Assembly: GCA_041918175.1 (NCBI GenBank)
Contig: JAYRWE010000039.1
Coordinates: forward strand, 95,976 to 159,975
Reading direction: 5' to 3'
DNA from: JABWAN01 sp041918175
GTDB lineage: Bacteria > Zhuqueibacterota > Zhuqueibacteria > Zhuqueibacterales > Zhuqueibacteraceae
Length of the DNA stretch: 64,000 nt
Under the pieces are notes generated by a model, which saw only the letters and a program-made list of their open reading frames with translations, was not told the origin of the DNA and did not search any database. The stretch's first letter is position 1. Every line of letters starts with the position of its first letter. A program made the position numbers and the translations under genes. This document shows, piece by piece, positions 33,566-42,081 of this stretch.

Positions 33566-34865
33566 TGACGAAATCAATATTTTAAAAACCATCGGCATCT
33601 GCTTCGATTCCGTCGGTTTTGACACCAAGCTTTTTTCCAAGCCGCTTGAAGCGCAGGCCGTCTTGCGCGAGGAAAAATTCGATCTCGCGTTTTTCGACTT
33701 GAAGATGTCGCCGATTGACGGCATGGAGTTGCTCAACGAAGTGCGCACACTCGCGCCGGAAACCACGGTTATCATCATCACCGCGCACGGCTCGATTGAC
33801 AGCGCGATTGAAGCCGTCAAACGCGGCGCGTATCATTATCTGCAAAAACCGTTTGACTTCAAAGAACTTCAACTTTTGGCGTTGCGGGCGTGGGAGCATC
33901 ATGAACTGAAAAGCGAAGTGCGCGGCTTGCGCCAACGCTTGGCCGAGACCAAAGACCGCGCCTGGGGCGGTTTTCTCACGCGCAATCGCGAGATGCAAAA
34001 CGTGCTCGAACTTGCCGCCACGGTGGCGGAGAGCGATCTCAGCGTGTTGATCGAAGGCGAGAGCGGCACGGGCAAAGAATTGGTTGCGCAGTTTGTGCAT
34101 CAAGAGAGCGGCCGCAGCGCAAAGCCTTTTGTCAAAGTTAATTGCGCTGCGATTCCGGAGAATTTGCTCGAAAGTGAGTTGTTCGGCCATATCAAAGGCG
34201 CATTCACCGGCGCGCTGAAAGATCGGCAAGGGCGTTTCGAGTTGGCGCACACGGGCACGATCTTTCTCGATGAAATCGGCGAGTTGCCGCCGATGATTCA
34301 AGCGAAACTGTTGCGCGTGTTGCATAATAAAGAATACGAAAGGGTGGGGGAGAGCCACACGCGGCAAGTGGACGCGCGCGTGCTTTCGGCCACGAATAAA
34401 AATCTCGACGAGGCTTTGAAAGAAGGAACGTTTCGCGAAGACTTGTTCTATCGTTTGAACGGCGTGCGGCTGAAGCTTTTGCCGTTGCGCGATCGCCCCG
34501 AAGACATTCCGTTGTTGCTCGAACATTTCATTAAAAAATTTTCCAAAGACACGCCGTTTGAAATTTCGCCCGAGGCGCTGAAAATTCTGCGGGCATATCG
34601 TTGGAGCGGCAACGTGCGGGAATTGGAAAACGTCATGCAGCGCGCCCTGCTCGTGGCGCGCAACGGCGTCATCGAGCGCATGCATTTGCCCGAAGAATTT
34701 CTCGCGGCAACGCAACGCGCCGATCATACGCTCACGCTCGAAGAATTGGAGAAGCTGCACATCACGCGCGTGTTGCAACAGGCGCTGGACTATCAACAGG
34801 CCGCGGAGATTTTGGGCATCGATCCGGCAACGCTGTGGCGCAAACGCAAGAAGTATGGTTTATGA
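33525..34865 (+). CDS. NtrC-family sigma-54-dependent response regulator
   Basis: 446 residues. Receiver 1-120 (VIVVDDEINILK; phospho-Asp in LAFFDLKMSPIDG; Lys in YLQKPFDF). AAA+ ATPase ~140-375: Walker A GESGTGKE, the sigma-54 contact loop GAFTGA (HIKGAFTGALKDRQGRF), and Walker B GTIFLDEIGELP. A Fis-type HTH closes the protein (QQAAEILGIDPATLWRKRKK). It should activate sigma-54 promoters; a good match to such a promoter lies 1.1 kb downstream, before the STAS-TonB operon. The start overlaps the kinase gene and the stop overlaps the next start. Confidence 0.96.
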   Translation: MEMATTPPKVIVVDDEINILKTIGICFDSVGFDTKLFSKPLEAQAVLREEKFDLAFFDLKMSPIDGMELLNEVRTLAPETTVIIITAHGSIDSAIEAVKRGAYHYLQKPFDFKELQLLALRAWEHHELKSEVRGLRQRLAETKDRAWGGFLTRNREMQNVLELAATVAESDLSVLIEGESGTGKELVAQFVHQESGRSAKPFVKVNCAAIPENLLESELFGHIKGAFTGALKDRQGRFELAHTGTIFLDEIGELPPMIQAKLLRVLHNKEYERVGESHTRQVDARVLSATNKNLDEALKEGTFREDLFYRLNGVRLKLLPLRDRPEDIPLLLEHFIKKFSKDTPFEISPEALKILRAYRWSGNVRELENVMQRALLVARNGVIERMHLPEEFLAATQRADHTLTLEELEKLHITRVLQQALDYQQAAEILGIDPATLWRKRKKYGL

Positions 34866-35710
34866 AAATCGCGATTGCAGCAGACTTGCATTGGGGCATT
34901 TCGGCGCGCGGCGATCGTTGCACGCTGCGGCTCGCGCAACGCGTTGCGCAACTTGCTCCCGAGGTGTTGATCCTGCTCGGCGACACCGGCGTCGAAGAAG
35001 AGTTGGGCGCGTGCTTAACGCTGTTCGAATCGTTGCGCGGTGTAAAACTGCTGGTGGCGGGCAATCATTGCATTTGGTCGCATACCGGCGCAAGCTCGCT
35101 GAAAATCTATCACGAAATCATTCCGGCAACTGCGCAGCAGCATGGCTTTCATTATTTGGATGAGAAGCCGTGGCGCGCGCCGGATGGCTCGTTGGCGATC
35201 GTGGGAAATATCAGTTGGTACGATTATTCATATGCCTCGCCGGTGATTGCCGCGAAATATCCCGAAGTGGAGGCGCTCTATCGCCGCAAAAAATTTCTCA
35301 ACGGCTGGCACAATGACGGAAGATATGTTCGCCTCGGCATGTCGGACGCTGCATTCACGCAACACGTGCTTGCGCATTTGGAAACGCATCTCGAAGCGAT
35401 GAGCCAACAAGCCGAGACCCTGCTTGCTGCGATTCATCACCCGCCGTTTCCAGAATTGTTTTTCCCCACCAAAGCCCGTCCCACCGATGACGATCTGATC
35501 TGGCTTGCTTACACGAGCAATCGCACGATTGCAGAGTTGCTGCTGCGTTATCCCAAACTGCGTTATGTGTTTTGCGGGCACACGCATGCGGCGCGCGCGG
35601 CGATGATTGGAAAACTACGCGCGTTCAACATTGGCGGCACGTATGATTGGAAGCGCCTCGCTGTGCTCAATCTTTCCTCGGGCGAAGTTGCGTTCGAGGT
35701 CTTTCGCTGA
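34862..35710 (+). CDS. Metallophosphoesterase
   Basis: 282 residues starting at an ATG that overlaps the NtrC-like stop (ATGA). Calcineurin-like pattern: MKIAIAADLHWG (a D-x-H variant), LLGDTG (GD motif), VAGNHCIW (GNH), AAIHHPPFPELF and FCGHTHAAR (GHTH). The five signature blocks are all present, so it should be an active dimetal phosphoesterase; the substrate is unknown. Translational coupling to a two-component system is unusual and suggests a role in the same response. Confidence 0.9.
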   Translation: MKIAIAADLHWGISARGDRCTLRLAQRVAQLAPEVLILLGDTGVEEELGACLTLFESLRGVKLLVAGNHCIWSHTGASSLKIYHEIIPATAQQHGFHYLDEKPWRAPDGSLAIVGNISWYDYSYASPVIAAKYPEVEALYRRKKFLNGWHNDGRYVRLGMSDAAFTQHVLAHLETHLEAMSQQAETLLAAIHHPPFPELFFPTKARPTDDDLIWLAYTSNRTIAELLLRYPKLRYVFCGHTHAARAAMIGKLRAFNIGGTYDWKRLAVLNLSSGEVAFEVFR

Positions 35711-36069
35711 CTCTGCTTAATTTTCCCCAAACAGTCTTTCCCTCGAAATGGATCTGTCGCGAAGGCGGTTTGCCAAGGCAAAGCAGACGGTCTCGCCTTG
35801 CATCTTGCAATCTTGTCGTGCAATTTTCAATTGCACAATCGGGCTTTGAGAATCAGTCTTGAACGCAGTGTAACTTGAATTTGCGGGGAGGAGGTTTGCA
35901 TTTTGCAAAAGGAGAGGGCCAGGCTTCGCGCCGGGAAGGCGCTAAATGGTTACTTTTTAATGCTCCTGTATTTTATCCAAGCTGGCACTGGCATTGCGTT
36001 CGAAAAGATAAATTTCCACCGTGATAAATTTTCCGTAAGACTGGCTTTTCCCCTTTTTAGGAGGCTGCT
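35711..36069. other. Intergenic region with sigma-54 promoter, 359 bp
   Basis: No gene seen. It contains a small hairpin (GTGCAATTTTCAATTGCAC, 35819-35837) and the sigma-54-type promoter at 35983-35997. A strong AGGAGG for the STAS gene lies at 36059-36064. Enhancer-type sites for the NtrC-like regulator would be expected in 35750-35950, but no clear dyad was picked out by eye. Confidence 0.6.
35983..35997 (+). promoter_or_regulatory. Sigma-54 (RpoN) -24/-12 promoter
   Basis: TGGCACTGGCATTGC fits the consensus TGGCAC-N5-TTGC exactly, with GG and GC dinucleotides at the -24 and -12 positions. Predicted start of transcription is near 36009, giving a 60-nt leader to the STAS gene. The operon lies just behind an NtrC-type activator gene. 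Confidence 0.75.
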
Positions 36070-36423
36070 ATGTCCGTTAAGGTAACGACGCACGACAACC
36101 TCAGCATTGCGGTGATCGAGCCGAAAGGCAAAATCATTGGCGGTGAGGAAACGGATGACTTGAAAGCGAAGATGACAGATCTACTCGCGCAAGGCAACCG
36201 GAAGTTGGTGATTGATTTGAGCGGGGTCAGCTACATCAACAGTACCGGTATCGGCGCATTGGTGCATGTCTACACGTCCTATACCAATGCGGGCGGCAAA
36301 GTGAAGCTCAGCGGTATGGGCAAGAGTGTGCAAAACATTTTCGTGATCACCAAGCTCACGAGCGTGTTTGATACCGAAGAAACCAAAGAAGACGCAATCA
36401 AAAGTTTTCAAGCCGGTTCCTAA
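36070..36423 (+). CDS. STAS-domain anti-sigma-factor antagonist-like protein
   Basis: 117 residues: AVIEPKGKIIGGEETDDLKA, KLVIDLSGVSYINSTGIGAL, VHVYTSYTNAGGKVKLSG. The S-T-G segment in INSTGIG carries the phosphorylatable serine of SpoIIAA/RsbV proteins. No partner anti-sigma kinase or PP2C phosphatase gene is in the window. It is the first gene of the sigma-54-controlled operon, 33 bp before ExbB. A role tied to envelope transport is inference. Confidence 0.94.
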   Translation: MSVKVTTHDNLSIAVIEPKGKIIGGEETDDLKAKMTDLLAQGNRKLVIDLSGVSYINSTGIGALVHVYTSYTNAGGKVKLSGMGKSVQNIFVITKLTSVFDTEETKEDAIKSFQAGS

Positions 36424-36456
36424 ATTCACCCCAACCCCAAGAAAGGATCGAATTCC

Positions 36457-37185
36457 ATGAAGCAATCCCTCTTCACGATCGTGCTCCTCGTAGTCTCTGC
36501 GGTGGCCTCGGTGTTTATCTATTTTAATCTGCCCAAGTTTATTCAAGACGGCGGCTATCTCGTAATTTCCTTGATCATGCTCACGATTTTGGTGACGGCG
36601 TTTGTGTTTGAACGCATCTTCTCGCTGCGCAAAGCCCAGGGCAAAGGCCAGATCACGAGTTTCTTAGGCAAAGTGCAAAAGATGGTGAATAGCGGCGACG
36701 TTGATGGCGCGATTTCCGAATGCGACAAGCAACGCGGCTCCATGGCCAACGTCATTCGCACCGGTTTGGAACGCTACAAAACCTTGCAAGCCACGGCCAG
36801 CTCGATGGAGCAAAAAGAGATGTTGGAAGACGTGAAGCATTCCATTGAAGAAGCAATGATGCTTGAAGTGCCGTTGCTCGAAAAGAATTTGATCGCGCTT
36901 TCCACCATCGCCTCGATCTCCACAATGGTCGGCCTGTTGGGCACGGTGCTCGGCATGATTCGCTCGTTTGCCGCTATGGCCAAAGCCGGTGCGCCCGATC
37001 CGGTGCAGCTCTCGCTCGGTATTTCCGAAGCGCTCATCAACACTGCCGGCGGTTTGATCGCGGCCATTATCGGCATCTTGGCGTACAATTTCTTCACGAC
37101 CAAAGTCGACAATTTCACCTATATGATCGACGAAGCCAGCTACTCAATCGTGCAATCCTTGGCGATCAAACGTCGCGGCCACTAA
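36457..37185 (+). CDS. ExbB/TolQ/MotA-family proton channel
   Basis: 242 residues. Three hydrophobic segments: ~5-50 (one or two), ~140-165 and ~185-212. Family core: IASISTMVGLLGTVLGMIRS, SLGISEALINTAGGLIAAII. The cytoplasmic loop is ~90 residues long. It should form the pentameric channel that uses proton-motive force with the two ExbD proteins downstream. AGAAAGGA precedes the ATG. The operon context is TonB-type. Confidence 0.95.
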   Translation: MKQSLFTIVLLVVSAVASVFIYFNLPKFIQDGGYLVISLIMLTILVTAFVFERIFSLRKAQGKGQITSFLGKVQKMVNSGDVDGAISECDKQRGSMANVIRTGLERYKTLQATASSMEQKEMLEDVKHSIEEAMMLEVPLLEKNLIALSTIASISTMVGLLGTVLGMIRSFAAMAKAGAPDPVQLSLGISEALINTAGGLIAAIIGILAYNFFTTKVDNFTYMIDEASYSIVQSLAIKRRGH

Positions 37186-37189
37186 CTCG

Positions 37190-37300
37190 TCGTCCTGCCC
37201 CCTTGTAGGGCATTGATTCGACCGCGGATTTATTGGCTCGACAGCGCCCCACAAGAGGGCGTGGCTACGAATAAATCGGCACCGTCACGAATCCCGAATT
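37190..37300. repeat. Inverted-repeat stretch between exbB-like and exbD-like genes
   Basis: GCCCCCTTGTAGGGC is mirrored by GCCCCACAAGAGGGC, and GATTTATT by AATAAATC, over ~100 bp. It has no T-tract, so probably a processing or partial attenuation structure, or an inserted repeat. Confidence 0.5.
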
Positions 37301-37318
37301 TTTTTAAGGTGAAACTAC

Positions 37319-37783
37319 ATGGCAGCGAAAAAGAAACCTCGCGTCGGCATTAAGATGGACATGACGCCCATGGTGGACGTCGCGTTCCTCTTGCTCACGT
37401 TCTTCATGCTCACCACGCAGTTCAAACCACCAGAGAGCGTGCAGATCGACCTGCCCAGTTCGCACTCCGCGTTCAAACTGCCGGAGACGGACGTGATGAT
37501 CATCACGGTCACGAAAGAAGGCCGGATCTTCCTCGGAGTGGATCAGCAACAACTGCGCGTGCGCTTGTTTGGCGAAGAGTTTCGCCTCAGCGCCAGCATC
37601 GAAGTTGAAGCCAAAGCGTTGACCGATCTGTTGATTCAAGCGCGTATCGCCAATCCCAAATTGCGCACGGTCATCAGCGGTGACGTAACCGCGCCGTATG
37701 GCATCATCGAAGATGTGATGAACACGTTGCAAAAAGTGAAAATCAATCGCTTCAATCTCGTCACCGAGCTTGAGAAAGCTTAA
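37319..37783 (+). CDS. ExbD/TolR-family protein 1
   Basis: 154 residues. Basic N-terminus (AAKKKPRVGIKMDMTPM), then the single membrane helix with the essential Asp: MTPMVDVAFLLLTFFML. The C-terminal periplasmic domain has ELRTVISGDVTAPYGI-type features (PKLRTVISGDVTAPYGIIED). It couples proton flow through ExbB to TonB. It is followed after 12 bp by a second ExbD, as in many Bacteroidota-type Ton systems. Confidence 0.95.
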   Translation: MAAKKKPRVGIKMDMTPMVDVAFLLLTFFMLTTQFKPPESVQIDLPSSHSAFKLPETDVMIITVTKEGRIFLGVDQQQLRVRLFGEEFRLSASIEVEAKALTDLLIQARIANPKLRTVISGDVTAPYGIIEDVMNTLQKVKINRFNLVTELEKA

Positions 37784-37795
37784 AAGGAGCTTATC

Positions 37796-38290
37796 ATGGC
37801 TGCTGTAGAGAGTGGACAACCACGTGCCCACGGTAAGGGCAAAAAGAAGAAAAAGCGCCGTTTAGGCGTTCGCGTTGATATGACCCCGATGGTGGATGTC
37901 GCCTTTCTTCTCTTGACTTTTTTTATGTTGACGACTGTATTCAGCAAACCGCAGACTATGGAAATTACGCTGCCGCCGGATGAAAAAACCACGGTGGAAG
38001 TGGCGGAGTCCAATCTGTTGACGCTGCGCATCAAAGCCGACGGTTTGATTTTTTATAACATTGGCAATGAAAAGCCGGAGCCGTTGCGCTTTGAACAAGT
38101 ACGGCCGTTGTTATTGGAGCGTAGTGCTGCCAACCCGCGTTTGATCACACTGGTCAAAGTCGATCGCGACGGCACCTATAAAATGTTGGTTGACATCATG
38201 GATGAGTTGAACCTCGCGAACATCACACGGTTCAGCATCGCACCCATGTTGGACGTCGACAAGGAAATCTTACTTAAAGCGGGCGTCTAA
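37796..38290 (+). CDS. ExbD/TolR-family protein 2
   Basis: 164 residues with a Lys-rich N-terminus (GKGKKKKKRRLGVRVDMTPM), the helix MVDVAFLLLTFFMLTTVF with its conserved Asp, and a periplasmic domain ending ELNLANITRFSIAPML. It differs from ExbD 1 in the periplasmic part, suggesting a heteromeric ExbD pair. AAAAGGAG precedes the ATG. It is 15 bp before the TonB gene. Confidence 0.95.
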   Translation: MAAVESGQPRAHGKGKKKKKRRLGVRVDMTPMVDVAFLLLTFFMLTTVFSKPQTMEITLPPDEKTTVEVAESNLLTLRIKADGLIFYNIGNEKPEPLRFEQVRPLLLERSAANPRLITLVKVDRDGTYKMLVDIMDELNLANITRFSIAPMLDVDKEILLKAGV

Positions 38291-38305
38291 ACGAGGAGAA
38301 AAACC

Positions 38306-39058
38306 ATGTCGCAAAGTATTCTTGCCGCGTATTTTCCCTATGGAGCCCCGGAGTTGGTGCAGTACTATCAGCGCTTCATGACCAAAGGGTTGATTATCGC
38401 TGCTATTCTGCACCTCGTCGGAGTCGGTTCCTATCACGCGCCGGATTGGCTGCGTGCGCTCGGCATTATCGGTGAAGAGCCGCCGCCCATGCGCACTGTG
38501 CGTATCATGAAGTATAGCGAGCTGGGCCCGCCGCCTTCGATTACGAACACCAGTGCTGCGCCCGCGATTTCCGTGGCCGCGCCCTCGGTGCGCCCCAGTG
38601 TTGGTATTCCCGTGCCGGTTCCCGACGCGGAAATCAACCCGGAGCAAACCATTGCCACGCAAACGGAAATGGCTGAGGCCGTTGGCCCGGTGACCGATGT
38701 CGGTGACGGCGGTGGCGGCGTCGCGGTTATTGAATCAGACATTAAGATTGAAGAAGACGGCCCGCCGCCCGATTTCGTCGCGTTTGAAAAAGCGCCCGAG
38801 GTCGTGAAGCAAGTTGCCCCGAAATATCCCGAACTCGCGCGTCGTGCCGGTATGGAAGGCACTGTGTTCGTGCGCGTGTGGGTGGATAAAGAAGGCAAAG
38901 TGCGCAAGGTTGAAATTCAAAAGAGCGATGCGGAAATTTTCAACCAACCCGCCATCGAAGCCGCAGAACAAATGGTCTTCACGCCGGCAGTGCAAGGTGG
39001 AAGCCCGGTTTCAGTGTGGGTCGCGATGCCGTTCAAGTTCAAGTTGAATGCGAAGTAA
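38306..39058 (+). CDS. TonB-family energy-transducing protein
   Basis: 250 residues: one membrane helix (LIIAAILHLVGVGSY) near 31-45, a proline-rich linker (PPPSITNTSAAPAISVAAP region), and a C-terminal TonB domain from ~160 (APEVVKQVAPKYPELARRAG; EGTVFVRVWVDKEGKVRKVE; AAEQMVFTPAVQGG). ACGAGGAG precedes the ATG. It spans the periplasm to outer-membrane receptors; none is encoded in this window. The ~30-residue cytoplasmic N-terminus is longer than in classic TonB. Confidence 0.95.
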   Translation: MSQSILAAYFPYGAPELVQYYQRFMTKGLIIAAILHLVGVGSYHAPDWLRALGIIGEEPPPMRTVRIMKYSELGPPPSITNTSAAPAISVAAPSVRPSVGIPVPVPDAEINPEQTIATQTEMAEAVGPVTDVGDGGGGVAVIESDIKIEEDGPPPDFVAFEKAPEVVKQVAPKYPELARRAGMEGTVFVRVWVDKEGKVRKVEIQKSDAEIFNQPAIEAAEQMVFTPAVQGGSPVSVWVAMPFKFKLNAK

Positions 39059-39159
39059 ATTGCCGGCATTGTAAATTTGAAAGGTTCATTTTCAAATTTA
39101 CAATGCTTTTTGTTATAGCGACTTGCCGGCATTCCTTTCAGTCCGAAACAGAAATAGCC

Positions 39160-39369
39160 ATGGCCAAGACTGATACCTCCAAATACCTCAAATACGCGCT
39201 CGCACTTTTCACTTTCAGTTTTGGCGCGCTCTTGCTTGCCGGCGTCGCACTGAAAGAGTTGCCGGAGCAAGTGCGCTACACTTTCGGCGCTGTGCTCGTG
39301 CTCATGGGCATTTATCGTTTCGTTATCACTCGGCTGCAAACCTCTCGCTCTCGCGATCTCGATGCGTAA
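39160..39369 (+). CDS. Small two-helix membrane protein
   Basis: 69 residues from the ATG at 39160; the frame is open further upstream but without a plausible start. Two hydrophobic segments (YALALFTFSFGALLLAGVAL; TFGAVLVLMGIYRFVI) and a basic C-terminus. No family recognised. It overlaps the PstS-like gene start by 8 bp, which implies coupling, and lies 101 bp after TonB. It may be an accessory subunit of the envelope complex. Confidence 0.7.
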   Translation: MAKTDTSKYLKYALALFTFSFGALLLAGVALKELPEQVRYTFGAVLVLMGIYRFVITRLQTSRSRDLDA

Positions 39370-40279
39370 ATCGTTTGCGATATTTTCCGCCGCTCTCGTG
39401 CTTTTTCTCGGGCTTCTCGGCTGTGAGTTGCCGGTGGAGAAGAACCTCAAAAAGGGTAAGCTCGTCGCTCTGGTTTCCGAGCCGTATGCCGGTTTGCTCA
39501 CGCAGCAGGCAGCAGAGTTTCATCGCCTCTATCCCGAGACGAACGTCACATTGCACGCGGCCTCCACACGCGAGGCTGTGGTTGCCATGATCAACGATAC
39601 GGTGCGCGTTATTTGTATTGATCGGCAATTGAATGAAGAAGAATGGCAAGTCGCCAAAACCGCAGAGATCGGCATTGTAGAAACCAAAATCGCTGAAGAC
39701 GCACTCGCGGTGTTGGTGCATAAACAAAACCCCATGAAGCATGCGACGCTCGCCTCGTTAAAAGACATCGTGAGCGGAGCGAAGACTTCATGGCAAGAAG
39801 TACCGGAGTCGAAATGGAACGGCGGCCGCATCGAAGTCGCGCTCACCGGCCGCAATTCCGGCACGTATGAAATTCTCACACAGCGTTTTCTGAAACTGAC
39901 CGGCGACCCTGTGGTGACACACATCGCAGAGACAAGCCGCGGGGTGTTGGAATACGTTGACGCGCATCCCAACGCTCTTGGTATTGTCTCCTCCGCAGCG
40001 TTGCAAGATTCCCTTCCGAACATTCAAGCCTTGTCGCTCGAAGCGGTGGATTCGACCGCGGCGGGCCGTCCTTTCGTGATGTTGCATCAAGCCAATGTGC
40101 ATCGTGGCTATTATCCGTGGCATTATCCGCTGTATATGTATCGCTTGGAGCAATTCACCGGAATTGCGCTCGGGTTCACGGCGTTCGTCGCGGGCGCGCC
40201 CGGCCAAAAGATGTTGTTAGACGCGAAACTAGTCCCGGCAACCATGCCGATTCGAATCGTTCAAATCAAAGAGAACTGA
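39362..40279 (+). CDS. PstS-like periplasmic binding lipoprotein
   Basis: 305 residues, lipoprotein signal with LFLGLLGC at ~14-21. PBP-like core: LVALVSEPYAGLLTQQAAEF, VHKQNPMKHATLASLKDIVS, TGRNSGTYEILTQRFLKLT (the phosphate-loop-type segment of PstS), ALGIVSSAALQDSLPNIQAL. No Pst permease or ATPase gene is nearby, so a sensor or Ton-linked role is as likely as phosphate uptake. It is in the TonB operon, 7 bp before the TPR gene. Confidence 0.85.
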   Translation: MRKSFAIFSAALVLFLGLLGCELPVEKNLKKGKLVALVSEPYAGLLTQQAAEFHRLYPETNVTLHAASTREAVVAMINDTVRVICIDRQLNEEEWQVAKTAEIGIVETKIAEDALAVLVHKQNPMKHATLASLKDIVSGAKTSWQEVPESKWNGGRIEVALTGRNSGTYEILTQRFLKLTGDPVVTHIAETSRGVLEYVDAHPNALGIVSSAALQDSLPNIQALSLEAVDSTAAGRPFVMLHQANVHRGYYPWHYPLYMYRLEQFTGIALGFTAFVAGAPGQKMLLDAKLVPATMPIRIVQIKEN

Positions 40280-40286
40280 AGCAGCG

Positions 40287-41942
40287 ATGAAATCCAAACT
40301 CCTCTTTCTCGGGCTGATGCTGTGTTGCAGCGGAGCGGTTTTCGCGCAAGCGCCGCAAGTGGTGAAAGCCCAACAACTGTTGAGTCAGGACAAGCCGCAA
40401 GAAGCGATTGTAGAATTGCGCCAAGCCGTGAGCGTCAATCCGAAAAATTACGACGCTTGGCTGTTGCTCGGCGAAGCGTATCTACGCGTCAATAATGCCG
40501 ACTCGGCTTTGTTTGCCGGCCGGCAAGCGCGGGATATTGACGGCAAAAATCCCGCGGGCTATGTCGTCACTTCGCGCGCGGAAGCGGCCAAAAAAGATTT
40601 CAAAGCCGCGTATGCCAGCATTCGCAACGGTTTGAAATCGAGCAAGAGCAACAACTCTGGGCTATTGGTACAGCAAGGTTTGTTGCATATGGCGCTGGAC
40701 TCCAGCCAGCAAGCGATGATTTCCTTCTCGCAAGCGAAAGAGGCGGACCCGAAGAATGCGAAGGCCTATGAAGGCCTCGGCGACGTTTATATGAAAATGG
40801 GCAGCCCCGGCATGGCCATCATGCAGATGGAGACGTACATTAAATACGACTCCAGCGATGCGGAATTAATGGAGCGACTGGCGAACACCCTGAAGAAAGA
40901 ACGGCGCTATACCGAAGCGGCGAAATGGTACAATCGCGTCGTGCGTCTAGACACGGCGAAGGCAGCGCCGCTGTTTGAAATGGGCGAGCTGTATTACAAA
41001 GGCAAACAATACGTGAATGCCAGCCGTGCGTTTGCCGTCTACACGCGCCGTTTCCCCAACGATGACGCCGGCTGGAAATATTTCATGGAAGCGCTGTATG
41101 CGAGCCGGCAGTATAAAGACGCGTTGTCTGCCGCCGAGCGGGTGCACATGAAAGAACCAAACTCCGCGCACGTCGTGCAGATCATCGCCCATTCAAATTT
41201 TGAAGTGAAGCAATACGACATGGCGGTGGCTTCGTATCAACAACTCAACAAGCTCGACACCCTTGCGCTTGATGACAAAGAACGTTTTGCGAAAGCTTAT
41301 ATTCAACTCAAACAAGATTCGCTCGCAGCACCGTTGTTGCTTGAAGTGATCAATAAAGACACGAGCCAGTATGATTTGAACAGCGACCTCGGCGGCTTGT
41401 ATATGCGTATGCGCAAGTGGGATTTGGCCACGGCCGCTTTCGAACGACGCTTCAAACGCGAGCCGAGTCATTCGGCGTCATATGTAAATTATAGCTTGAG
41501 CGCCATGGCTTTAGGCCGTTTCGACTCCGCACGGGTTGCGCTGCGCAAAGTCGTGGAAATTCGCCCGGATTATCTGCCAGCTCATCTTTATCTTGCGCGA
41601 TGTTTCTTCCGCTTGGATTCTTCGCAAGCTTCTATCCGAGAATTTGAATCCGTGATCAAGCTCGCGGACACGGCTGTGGTTAAATATAAAAACGAATTGG
41701 CCGAGTCTCATGGTTTCATCGGTTTCATCTATTTGATAGACAAAAAATATCCGCAAGCGTTAGAAGCGCTGAATGCTTCCATCAAAATAAAGAGCGACAA
41801 TCCGGACACGAGACTGGCGCGCGCGCAAACGTATGCGCTCATGGGCCGCGCGGAAGAGGCGAAGGTGGAATATCGCGTCGTACTCAAATTGAATCCGAAT
41901 AACAAAACCGCTAAAGAAGATTTGGCAAAATTAGGCGGTTGA
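40287..41942 (+). CDS. Periplasmic TPR-repeat protein
   Basis: 551 residues with a signal peptide ending near residue 20 (LCCSGAVFAQAP). About twelve TPR units follow: NPKNYDAWLLLGEAYLRVNN, DPKNAKAYEGLGDVYMKMGS, RPDYLPAHLYLARCFFRLDS, NPDTRLARAQTYALMGRAEE. It is a protein-interaction scaffold, last gene of the STAS-TonB operon. Secretion plus TPR suggests organising the periplasmic side of the ExbBD-TonB assembly; that is inference. Confidence 0.93.
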   Translation: MKSKLLFLGLMLCCSGAVFAQAPQVVKAQQLLSQDKPQEAIVELRQAVSVNPKNYDAWLLLGEAYLRVNNADSALFAGRQARDIDGKNPAGYVVTSRAEAAKKDFKAAYASIRNGLKSSKSNNSGLLVQQGLLHMALDSSQQAMISFSQAKEADPKNAKAYEGLGDVYMKMGSPGMAIMQMETYIKYDSSDAELMERLANTLKKERRYTEAAKWYNRVVRLDTAKAAPLFEMGELYYKGKQYVNASRAFAVYTRRFPNDDAGWKYFMEALYASRQYKDALSAAERVHMKEPNSAHVVQIIAHSNFEVKQYDMAVASYQQLNKLDTLALDDKERFAKAYIQLKQDSLAAPLLLEVINKDTSQYDLNSDLGGLYMRMRKWDLATAAFERRFKREPSHSASYVNYSLSAMALGRFDSARVALRKVVEIRPDYLPAHLYLARCFFRLDSSQASIREFESVIKLADTAVVKYKNELAESHGFIGFIYLIDKKYPQALEALNASIKIKSDNPDTRLARAQTYALMGRAEEAKVEYRVVLKLNPNNKTAKEDLAKLGG

Positions 41943-42081
41943 GGTCGATCGTGTGCAGCGCTTTGTCGATGCAGCAAAAATTTTCCTAAATATTTCATGT
42001 TTGGGAAAATTGTGTACCCGGCTCGTCCGGCTTATGAGATAGGAAGGAACTGTTAACCACCTAAGTGAGAGGGCGCTCTCT

